From contig JAABSI010000079.1 in the NCBI GenBank assembly GCA_011390455.1, positions 5,165-11,900 of the forward strand: a stretch of 6,736 nucleotides of DNA. Direction: 5' to 3'. How positions within the stretch are numbered: the first letter of the stretch is position 1; each line of letters begins with the position of its first letter. Of the stretch, positions 1 to 4,953 are shown in pieces. A program made the position numbers and the translations under genes. The notes under the pieces are model-generated. The model was given only the letters and a program-made list of their open reading frames with translations. It had not been told where the DNA came from and searched no databases. The stretch comes from Trueperaceae bacterium. GTDB taxonomy: Bacteria; Deinococcota; Deinococci; Deinococcales; Trueperaceae.

Positions 1-666
1 GCGGTGGAGGTCCACGACGGCGTGCTCGCCTGGCGCGTCGAGCCGCGCGCGGGCCAGAAGACCGGCGCCTTCCTCGACCAACGCCTCAACCACCGCCGCC
101 TCGCCGCCGCCGCCCGCGCCTACGCAGCGCCCGGCTTCCGGGCGCTGGACGCGTTCGCCTACCACGGAGGCTTCGGCCTCCACCTGCTGCGCGCGGGCGC
201 GGGCGCCGTCGAACTCGTCGACGCGTCGGCCGCGGCGCTCGCAGCGGCCCGCGCCGCCGCCGCGCGCAATGCCCTCCCCGAGCCCTTGTGCACCCGCGCC
301 GACGCCTTCGCGCGGCTCCGGGCCCTCGACCGCGAGGGGGCGCGCTTCGAGGCGATCAGCGTCGACCCGCCGGCGCTGGCGAAGCGCGCCCGCGACCTGG
401 AACGCGCGGCGGCCGGCTACAAGGAGCTCAACCTGCGCGCGCTGCGCCTGCTCGCCCCCGGCGGCGTGCTCGGCACCTCGTCGTGCAGCGCCCACCTGCA
501 GGAGGCCGAGTTCCTGAACGTGCTGGCCGACGCCGCCGCCGACGCCGGCCGCACCGTCCACGTGCTGGGCCGCTGGGGCGCTGGGCCCGACCACCCGGAA
601 CGCCTCGGCTTCCCGGAGAGCCGCTACCTCAAGTTCGTGCTGCTTCGGGCCGTCGACGGCGCGTAG
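1..666 (+). CDS. Class I SAM-dependent rRNA methyltransferase, RlmI-like, 3' part only
   Basis: The reading frame is open from the first base of the window to TAG at 664-666. It gives 221 residues, and the true start lies upstream. What remains is the catalytic half of an RlmI/YccW-type methyltransferase, a family that methylates a cytosine (m5C) in 23S rRNA using S-adenosylmethionine. Visible marks, counted from the first visible residue: GQKTGAFLDQR at 18-28, the linker typical of this family; the SAM-binding motif LDAFAYHGGFGLH at 49-61; an acidic residue after strand 2 (VDAS, 73-76); VDPPALAK at 121-128; and SSCSAH at 160-165, which carries the cysteine expected for an m5C enzyme. The DHPE and FPESRYLKF stretches near the end also fit. 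The missing part should include the small N-terminal PUA-like RNA-binding domain, since full family members are roughly 380-400 residues. The family call is secure; the exact target base is inferred. Confidence 0.88.
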   Translation, partial: AVEVHDGVLAWRVEPRAGQKTGAFLDQRLNHRRLAAAARAYAAPGFRALDAFAYHGGFGLHLLRAGAGAVELVDASAAALAAARAAAARNALPEPLCTRADAFARLRALDREGARFEAISVDPPALAKRARDLERAAAGYKELNLRALRLLAPGGVLGTSSCSAHLQEAEFLNVLADAAADAGRTVHVLGRWGAGPDHPERLGFPESRYLKFVLLRAVDGA

Positions 667-669
667 ACT
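664..669 (+). promoter_or_regulatory. Candidate -10 box (TAGACT) overlapping the methyltransferase stop
   Basis: TAGACT starts with the TAG stop codon of the methyltransferase and ends 10 bases before the ATG at 680. It matches TAnnnT, the -10 form reported for many leaderless genes in Deinococcus. No Shine-Dalgarno sequence precedes the ATG (bases 670-679 read ggcgcgcatc), which fits a leaderless or nearly leaderless transcript. I see no good -35 element; TTCGTG at 634-639 is a poor match. The same hexamer recurs at the next gene boundary, which is the main support. Confidence 0.35.
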
Positions 670-679
670 GGCGCGCATC

Positions 680-1420
680 ATGCCCCGCGAACCCCGCCCG
701 CTCGTCCTGATCAGCACCAGCACCAACGTCCTCAACCTCGGCCTGCGCCGCGTCGACATGTACTCCGGCAAGAACTACGCCGATGCGGTGCTCGCCGAGG
801 GGGGCCTCCCGAGCTACGTCACGAACCACGAACCCGAAGCGGCCGAGGCCTTCGTGGCGCGCGCCGACGGCCTGCTGCTGTCGGGCGGTCAGGACGTCGA
901 TCCGTACCGCTTCGGGCAGCTCCCGCACCCCGACCTCGGCGCCGTCGACCCGGAGCGCGACGCCTTCGAGATCGCGCTCTACCAGGCCGCCCGCGCCCAG
1001 GGGAAGCCGGTGTTCGGCGTGTGCCGCGGCGTGCAGGTGATCAACGTCGCCGAGGGCGGCACCCTGCACCAGCACCTGCCGGCGCTGGGCGGACCGCTGC
1101 AGCACAGCCAGCGCGACCCCAGCGGCCGGCCGCACCACCGGCTCGCGCTCGCCGAGGGCTCGGCGATCCGGGCGGGCTTCGGCGCGGCCGAGGTGCGCAC
1201 GAACACCTACCACCACCAGGGCCTCGACCGTCTGGGCGCGGGGTTGCGCGCGACCGCGCACGCCGAGGACGGCCTGGTCGAAGCCATCGAGGGCACCGAG
1301 GGCGCTTGGCTCCTGGGCGTGCAGTGGCACCCCGAGATGAGCTACCACATGGGGCCCGAGCACCACGCGCCGTTCCGCGTCTTCCTGGACGCTTGCCGGG
1401 CCGCGCTCGCCCAGGGTTAG
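680..1420 (+). CDS. Gamma-glutamyl-gamma-aminobutyrate hydrolase family protein (peptidase C26)
   Basis: This 246-residue cytosolic protein is a stand-alone class I glutamine amidotransferase-like hydrolase of the PuuD type. Relatives cleave gamma-glutamyl amide bonds, for example gamma-glutamyl-GABA to glutamate and GABA in putrescine breakdown. The catalytic triad is complete: Cys115 in the nucleophile elbow GVCRG (113-117), and His217 and Glu219 in WHPE (216-219). GLLLSGGQDVDPYRFG (64-79) and EGGTLHQHLP (125-134) are family hallmarks, and the length is normal (about 235-255). The ATG at 680 starts close to the conserved N-terminal strand PLVLIST, so little can be missing or extra. There is no ribosome binding site, but a TAGACT box lies just upstream. 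No other polyamine gene is present, so the real substrate is unknown. The neighbours (an rRNA methyltransferase and aro genes) give no metabolic clue. Family placement is secure and the specific substrate is not. Confidence 0.9.
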   Translation: MPREPRPLVLISTSTNVLNLGLRRVDMYSGKNYADAVLAEGGLPSYVTNHEPEAAEAFVARADGLLLSGGQDVDPYRFGQLPHPDLGAVDPERDAFEIALYQAARAQGKPVFGVCRGVQVINVAEGGTLHQHLPALGGPLQHSQRDPSGRPHHRLALAEGSAIRAGFGAAEVRTNTYHHQGLDRLGAGLRATAHAEDGLVEAIEGTEGAWLLGVQWHPEMSYHMGPEHHAPFRVFLDACRAALAQG

Positions 1421-1423
1421 ACT
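1393..1423 (+). promoter_or_regulatory. Candidate promoter for the aroF leader and operon
   Basis: TAGACT at 1418-1423 overlaps the TAG stop of the hydrolase (1418-1420). Its last base is 7 bases before an ATG at 1431, so transcription would begin at about 1430. A possible -35 element, TTGCCG (four of six matches to TTGACA), lies at 1393-1398 with a 19-base spacer, which is longer than ideal. Transcripts starting here would carry a leader of about 215 bases before aroF. The call rests on the TAnnnT match, the repeat of the identical hexamer at 664-669, and the long non-protein stretch that follows. Transcription start is not shown directly. Confidence 0.4.
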
Positions 1424-1533
1424 CCGCGGCATGCGCCGCTCGCCGCGACCATCGCGGCCCCAACGCCCCCCGAGCCCGGCCCGCCCCGCTGCGGGCGACG
1501 TGGTCGTGGCCGTGGACCCTTCCGGCGCCGGAC

Positions 1534-1540
1534 GAGGAGG
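1534..1540 (+). promoter_or_regulatory. Ribosome binding site inside the aroF leader
   Basis: GAGGAGG is one of the best Shine-Dalgarno matches in the window. It sits 7 bases before GTG at 1548, which is ideal spacing, while the ATG at 1555 would be 14 bases away. It therefore points to translation of the short ORF from 1548. Bases 1532-1537 (ACGAGG) are also perfectly complementary to CCTCGT at 1592-1597 near the end of that ORF, so the site could be masked by folding. Confidence 0.45.
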
Positions 1541-1547
1541 TGACGAC

Positions 1548-1613
1548 GTGGACGATGGCTATGGCTATCGACCCCACCGATCCGCCACCCCCCTCGTGAC
1601 CGCGCGCGGCTGA
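1548..1613 (+). CDS. Candidate leader peptide with tyrosine codons (21 residues)
   Basis: GTG at 1548, placed 7 bases after GAGGAGG, opens a 21-codon ORF ending at TGA 1611-1613. It begins M-D-D-G-Y-G-Y-R-P. Tyrosines at residues 5 and 7 are both written TAT, whereas every tyrosine in the seven genes here is TAC. Leader peptides that carry codons for the end product are a known control device for amino acid operons, and the genes downstream make DAHP and the tyrosine precursor. The stop codon lies in the loop of the hairpin at 1599-1621, 32 bases before the aroF start. Two tyrosines is a weak signal compared with classical leaders. The same strand also allows a 14-residue ORF from ATG 1555 to 1599 in another frame. 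The peptide is an inference from position, ribosome binding site and codon choice. Confidence 0.3.
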   Translation: MDDGYGYRPHRSATPLVTARG

Positions 1614-1621
1614 GCGCCGGT
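1599..1621 (+). other. Hairpin spanning the leader-peptide stop codon
   Basis: ACCG (1599-1602) pairs with CGGT (1618-1621), and GCGC (1604-1607) pairs with GCGC (1614-1617), leaving C1603 bulged and a six-base loop GGCTGA. The loop contains the TGA of the short leader ORF. No run of T follows, so it is not a standard intrinsic terminator. It ends 12 bases before the aroF ribosome binding site, where it could influence translation start. In GC-rich DNA stems of this size do arise by chance. Confidence 0.35.
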
Positions 1622-1633
1622 CTCCACACCCCC

Positions 1634-1639
1634 AAGGAG
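1634..1639 (+). promoter_or_regulatory. Ribosome binding site of aroF
   Basis: AAGGAG lies 6 bases before ATG 1646 and supports that start over the in-frame ATG at codon 5. CTCC at 1622-1625 is complementary to GGAG at 1636-1639, so a short stem could hide the site. This four-pair stem is weak on its own. Confidence 0.7.
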
Positions 1640-1645
1640 TCCCCC

Positions 1646-2662
1646 ATGGTCGTCGTCATGCAGAAGGGCGCCGCGCCCGAACAGCGCGAGCGCGTCCTGA
1701 ACGAGATCAAAGCGCTCGGCTTCACCCCCCACGTCAGCGACGGCGAGTCGCGCAGCCTGATCGGCGCGATCGGCCCCGCCCCCACCGAGGAGGCGCGCGA
1801 GCACCTGCGCGCGCTGCCGGGCGTCGAGACCGTCGTGCGCATCACCAAGCCCTTCAAGCTCGCCTCCCGCGAGTTCCGCCACGACGACTCCGCGGTGCGG
1901 ATCGGCGACGTGGCCACCGGCCAGGGGCGCTTCGTGGTCGCCGCGGGCCCCTGCGGGGTCGAGTCGCGCGAACAACTGCGCGACGCCGCCGCCATCGCCC
2001 ACCGCCACGGCGCCCAGGTGCTGCGCGGCGGGGCCTTCAAGCCGCGCACCAGCCCCTACTCGTTCCAAGGGCTGGGCGAGGAGGGCCTCGAGCTCCTCGC
2101 CGAGGCGCGCGCCGCCACGGGCATGCCGATCGTCACCGAGGTGACCGCCCCGGAGCTGGTCGAGACCGTCGCGGCCACCGCCGACATGCTGCAGATCGGC
2201 GCGCGCAACTCGCAGAACTTCGCGCTGCTCGCCGAGGCCGGCAAGAGCGGCAAGCCGGTGCTCTTCAAGCGCGGGCTCAGCACCTCGATCAGCGAGTTCC
2301 TCCAGGCCGCCGAGTACGTGCTGTCGCAGGGCAACCCGAACGTGGTGCTGTGCGAGCGCGGCATCCGCACCTTCGAGACCAGCACCCGCTTCACCCTCGA
2401 CATCTCGGCGGTGCCGGTCCTCAAGGAGCTGACGCACCTGCCGGTGTGGGTCGACCCGAGCCACGCCGCCGGGCGCCGCCCGCTGGTGCCGGCGCTGACG
2501 CTGGCCGCCGCCGCAGCGGGCGCCGACGGCGTCATCGTCGAGGTGCACGCCAAGCCGGAGGACGCCAAGTCGGACGCCGCGCAGCAGCTCGACGACGGCG
2601 AGTTCGCGGCGCTGATGACGCAGTTGCGCGGCGTCGTCGCGGCCGTCGGCAAGGCGCTCTGA
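1646..2662 (+). CDS. aroF: 3-deoxy-7-phosphoheptulonate (DAHP) synthase, type I-beta with N-terminal regulatory domain
   Basis: This enzyme condenses phosphoenolpyruvate with erythrose 4-phosphate to DAHP, the first committed step of the shikimate pathway. The 338 residues match the length of the Thermotoga maritima enzyme. Residues 1-70 form the ferredoxin-like regulatory domain, which begins MVVVMQKGA. The rest is the catalytic barrel. The four metal ligands are at the expected places: Cys103 in AGPCGVES (100-107), His273 in DPSHAAGRR (270-278), Glu299 in VIVEVH (296-301) and Asp310 in KSD (308-310). GAFKPRTSPYSFQG (129-142), QIGARNSQNF (183-192) and KRGLSTSISEFL (208-219) are family blocks. 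In the Thermotoga enzyme the N-terminal domain binds tyrosine or phenylalanine, so feedback inhibition is likely here by homology. It heads the aroF-tyrA-small ORF cluster, preceded by an unusual leader. An AAGGAG site supports the ATG chosen. Confidence 0.96.
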   Translation: MVVVMQKGAAPEQRERVLNEIKALGFTPHVSDGESRSLIGAIGPAPTEEAREHLRALPGVETVVRITKPFKLASREFRHDDSAVRIGDVATGQGRFVVAAGPCGVESREQLRDAAAIAHRHGAQVLRGGAFKPRTSPYSFQGLGEEGLELLAEARAATGMPIVTEVTAPELVETVAATADMLQIGARNSQNFALLAEAGKSGKPVLFKRGLSTSISEFLQAAEYVLSQGNPNVVLCERGIRTFETSTRFTLDISAVPVLKELTHLPVWVDPSHAAGRRPLVPALTLAAAAAGADGVIVEVHAKPEDAKSDAAQQLDDGEFAALMTQLRGVVAAVGKAL

Positions 2663-2665
2663 GGA
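2661..2665 (+). promoter_or_regulatory. Ribosome binding site of tyrA overlapping the aroF stop
   Basis: GAGGA overlaps the aroF stop (TGA 2660-2662) and lies 7 bases before GTG 2673. It decides the GTG start of tyrA, and suggests that ribosomes finishing aroF re-initiate on tyrA. Confidence 0.6.
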
Positions 2666-2672
2666 CCGGCCG

Positions 2673-3800
2673 GTGACCGCCCCCGACCCCACCGCGCGCC
2701 CCGCGCCCCTGGTCGGAACGGTCGTGCTGGCCGGCGTCGGGCTGATCGGCGGCTCGGTGGGGTTGGGGTTGCAGCAGCGCTTCCTGGCGCGGCGCGTGAT
2801 CGGTCTCGACCGCGACCCGGCGGTGCTCGAGGCCGCGCGCGGGCTCGGCGTGATCGACGAGGCGCGGCTCGAGGCCGGCCCTTGGCTCCGCGAGGCCGAC
2901 CTGGTCGTGCTCGCCACCCCCGCGCGCACGCTCGAGCGGCTCGCGGCCGAGGTCGCCCCCTTCCTGCGCGCGGGCGCGATCGTCACCGACGTCGGCAGCG
3001 CCAAGGCCGACGTGGTCGCGGCGCTGACCCCGCGGCTCCGCTTCGTCGGCGGCCACCCGATGGCGGGCTCGGAGCGCGTGGGCGTCCTGAACGCCGACCC
3101 CTCGCTGCTCGAGAACGCGGTGTGGGTGCTCACCCCCACCGACGGCACCGATCCGACTGCCCTGACCGTGGTGACGGAGCTCGTGCGCGCGCTCGGCGCG
3201 CTCCCGATCGAGGTCGCGCCCGACCTGCACGACCGGCTGGTCGCGACCGTCAGCCACGTCCCCTACCTGGCGTCGGTGGCGCTGACGCAGCTGGTCGCCG
3301 AGGCCGACGAGCGCGAGCTCTTGATGCTGCTCGCCGCCGGCGGCTTCCGCGACCTCACCCGGGTCGCCTCGGGCAGCCCGCGGATGAGCCGCGACATGGT
3401 CGTCGCCAACCGGGCCGCGGTCCGGGACGCCGTCGCGCGCTTCGGCCGCGCGCTCACCGCACTGGCCGACCGGCTGGACGACCCGGAGGCGCTCCTGGAC
3501 GCCGCCGAGGACGCCAAGCGCACGCGCGACGCGCTGCCGGTGGTGCGGCGCACCCTGATGCCGGCCCGGTTCGAGTTCGTGATCGCGGTCCCCGACCGCC
3601 CGGGCGAGCTCGCGCGCATCACCAGGGCGCTCGGCGACGCCGACGTCAACGTCAAGGACATCGAGGTGCTCGGGATCCGCGAGAGCGGCGGCGCGATCCG
3701 GCTCGCCTTCGAGACGGTCGACGAGCGCACCCGCGGCGCCGAGGCGCTGCGCGCCGCCGGCTACGAGGCGCGCGGGCGCGGCGAGGCGAACGGCGGCTGA
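2673..3800 (+). CDS. tyrA: Prephenate dehydrogenase with C-terminal ACT domain
   Basis: This enzyme oxidatively decarboxylates prephenate to 4-hydroxyphenylpyruvate using NAD(P)+, the tyrosine-specific branch after chorismate. The protein has 375 residues. The Rossmann nucleotide site is GVGLIGGSVG (21-30), with Asp46 in GLDRD at the end of strand 2, which usually favours NAD+. The catalytic histidine is His128 in GGHPMAGSE (126-134). A second conserved histidine, His195, lies in SHVPY (194-198), and Arg230 in GGFRDLTR (223-230) matches the substrate-binding arginine of the family. Residues about 300-368 form an ACT domain (FEFVIAVPDRPGELARIT), which in Bacillus-type enzymes mediates feedback control by tyrosine. 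Translation starts at GTG, 10 bases after aroF, with a ribosome binding site across the aroF stop. With aroF it covers the first step of the shared pathway and the first step of the tyrosine branch. Confidence 0.95.
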   Translation: MTAPDPTARPAPLVGTVVLAGVGLIGGSVGLGLQQRFLARRVIGLDRDPAVLEAARGLGVIDEARLEAGPWLREADLVVLATPARTLERLAAEVAPFLRAGAIVTDVGSAKADVVAALTPRLRFVGGHPMAGSERVGVLNADPSLLENAVWVLTPTDGTDPTALTVVTELVRALGALPIEVAPDLHDRLVATVSHVPYLASVALTQLVAEADERELLMLLAAGGFRDLTRVASGSPRMSRDMVVANRAAVRDAVARFGRALTALADRLDDPEALLDAAEDAKRTRDALPVVRRTLMPARFEFVIAVPDRPGELARITRALGDADVNVKDIEVLGIRESGGAIRLAFETVDERTRGAEALRAAGYEARGRGEANGG

Positions 3801-3805
3801 GCCCG

Positions 3806-4027
3806 GTGGCCGAGCGCCCGCCCCACGACCCGCTGTTCGACCTGGCGTTGGAGCGCGCCGCGGCCTACCTGAAGCGCGCCCGCCCGCCCGCCGACGCCAG
3901 CCCGCAGGCGATCCGCCGCGCGCTCGAGCCCTGGGCGCTCAGGACCCGCTTCGCGTCGCGCGTCGACCTGGACGAACTGGCCCGCGTGCTGGCCGAACGG
4001 GCGACCACGCGCCGCGGGCGCCCTTAG
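3806..4027 (+). CDS. Small hypothetical protein (73 residues) at the end of the aro operon
   Basis: I do not recognise this protein. GTG at 3806 lies 5 bases after the tyrA stop and opens 73 codons ending at TAG 4025-4027. About 70 of 73 codons end in G or C, which matches the true genes here and argues that it is coding. The sequence is rich in Ala, Arg and Leu with many charges. It looks like three helices: residues about 8-27 (DPLFDLALERAAAYLKRAR), 32-49 and 53-68 (VDLDELARVLAERATTR). There is no signal peptide, membrane segment, cysteine or known motif. No clear ribosome binding site is seen, so it may depend on coupling to tyrA. Its position suggests a role linked to aromatic synthesis, but it could be an unrelated passenger. 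The last four bases overlap the end of murQ on the other strand. Confidence 0.65.
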   Translation: MAERPPHDPLFDLALERAAAYLKRARPPADASPQAIRRALEPWALRTRFASRVDLDELARVLAERATTRRGRP

Positions 4028-4953
4028 CCGGACCCCACGCCCAGGTGGCCCAGCGCCGCCCGCACCCGCTGCCCGTGCGCGTCGAGCGCCTCGCGCGCCC
4101 GGTCGGCGTCCACGCCCGCCTTCGCGACCACGATCGCGACGCGGATCTCACCGTCGGCGACCGCGAGCGCGTCCGCGGCGCGCGCCTCGTCCACCCCGGC
4201 CGCGCGCGCCACCATCGCCGCGGCGCGCCGCCGCAGCTTGGCGTTGAGCGCGCGCATGCCCACCATCTGGTTGCCGTACGCGCCGCCCAAGCGCACGAGC
4301 GCGGCGGTGGAGATCAGGTTGAGCGCGGCCTTCTGGGCGGTGCCGGCGGCGAGGCGGGTGGAGCCGGCGAGCACCTCGGGGCCGGTGTCGAGCCAGACGG
4401 GGGCCTCGGCGGCCTCCAATAGGGGCGTGCCCTCGACGTTGGCGATGCCGACCGTGAAGGCGCCGGCCGCGCGCGCCGCGCGCAGCGCCGCCACCGTGAA
4501 GGGGGTGCGGCCGCTGGCGGCGATGCCGACGAAGGCGTCGGCCGGCCCCACCGCGGCGGCGGCCACGTGCGCCAGGGCGTCGCCCTCGTCGTCCTCCGCA
4601 CCCTCACGCGCGCTGGCGCCGGCCTCGGCGCCCCCCGCCATCAGCACCACCGTGCGCTCGAAGCCGAAGGTGGGCGGCAGCTCGGCGGCGTCCTGCACCG
4701 CGAGCCGACCCGAGGTGCCGGCGCCGGCGTACACGAGGCGGCCGCCGGCGGCGAGCCGCGCCTCGACGCCCGCCGCCGCCGCCTCGAGCTGCGGCAACGC
4801 GCGCTGCACGGCGGCGATCGCGCGCGCCTGGCCGTCGGCCAGCGCCGCGAGGCTGCGTTCGAGCGGCCAGGCGTCCAGGTCGGCGAAGGCGGGGTCGACG
4901 CGCTCGGTGGCGGGGGCCTCGGCACGCTCGAGGCGAGGGTCGTCGTGGGTCAC
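4024..4953 (-). CDS. murQ: N-acetylmuramic acid 6-phosphate etherase
   Basis: MurQ splits the lactyl ether of MurNAc-6-phosphate, giving GlcNAc-6-phosphate and D-lactate, a cytosolic step in recycling or using cell-wall sugars. The protein has 309 residues (family about 295-310). The sugar-isomerase (SIS) fold shows YAGAGTSGRLAVQDAAELPP at 75-94. Glu91 corresponds to the catalytic Glu83 of the E. coli enzyme, and Glu120 in REGAED (116-121) to Glu114. GIAASGRTP (143-151), STRLAAGTAQK (198-208) and the C-terminal helical part (about 250-300) are present. Residue 92 is Leu where E. coli has Cys. GTG 4953-4951 is chosen because GGAGG (complement of 4961-4965) lies 7 bases before it and it overlaps the stop of the acetyltransferase gene as GTGA, indicating translational coupling. 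The gene ends in TAA (4026-4024). Confidence 0.95.
   Translation of the reverse strand: MTHDDPRLERAEAPATERVDPAFADLDAWPLERSLAALADGQARAIAAVQRALPQLEAAAAGVEARLAAGGRLVYAGAGTSGRLAVQDAAELPPTFGFERTVVLMAGGAEAGASAREGAEDDEGDALAHVAAAAVGPADAFVGIAASGRTPFTVAALRAARAAGAFTVGIANVEGTPLLEAAEAPVWLDTGPEVLAGSTRLAAGTAQKAALNLISTAALVRLGGAYGNQMVGMRALNAKLRRRAAAMVARAAGVDEARAADALAVADGEIRVAIVVAKAGVDADRAREALDAHGQRVRAALGHLGVGSG

Larger units (their letters stand above)
1421..1645 (+). promoter_or_regulatory. Structured 5' leader of the aroF-tyrA operon
   Basis: These 225 bases separate the hydrolase from aroF, in a window where all other gaps are about 10 bases or less. An ORF runs through from ATG 1431 to TGA 1611-1613. About 14 of its 60 codons end in A or T, against about 5% in the neighbouring genes, so it does not look like an ordinary protein gene. 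Instead there are three hairpins. The first has GCCGCGA (1442-1448) paired with TCGCGGC (1452-1458). The second has GCCCGC (1479-1484) paired with GCGGGC (1491-1496). The third is an 8-bp stem at 1599-1621. A 12-base palindrome, TCCGGCGCCGGA, lies at 1521-1532. A short ORF with a strong ribosome binding site sits at 1548-1613. The layout resembles an attenuation leader, but I do not recognise a known RNA family and see no U-tract terminator. Confidence 0.4.

Noticed and set aside
629..1432. 267-residue minus-strand ORF
   Set aside because: It is antisense to the hydrolase with its intact Cys-His-Glu triad. It shows no family motif.
1558..1569. GGCTAT tandem repeat (two copies)
   Set aside because: It is too short to be a repeat element and is explained by the Gly-Tyr-Gly-Tyr codons of the leader ORF.
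1555..1599. 14-codon ORF (MAMAIDPTD...) in the aroF leader
   Set aside because: The ribosome binding site is 14 bases away, too far, while GTG 1548 in the other frame is ideally placed. It contains no aromatic residues.
1431..1613. 60-residue ORF as an ordinary protein gene
   Set aside because: About 14 of 60 codons end in A or T, unlike the real genes here, and the region is full of hairpins. I kept only its last part as a possible leader peptide.
1565..3148. 527-residue minus-strand ORF
   Set aside because: It lies opposite aroF and tyrA, which have complete catalytic motifs. Long antisense ORFs are expected in DNA with such high third-position GC, and its product shows no recognisable domain.
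2882..3805. In-frame upstream extension of the 73-residue protein
   Set aside because: It runs inside tyrA in another frame with Arg/Pro-rich shadow sequence. Only the part after GTG 3806 is free of tyrA.
4009..4023. Intrinsic terminator between the convergent operons
   Set aside because: There is only a 5-bp stem and an 8-base palindrome, with no T-run on either strand.
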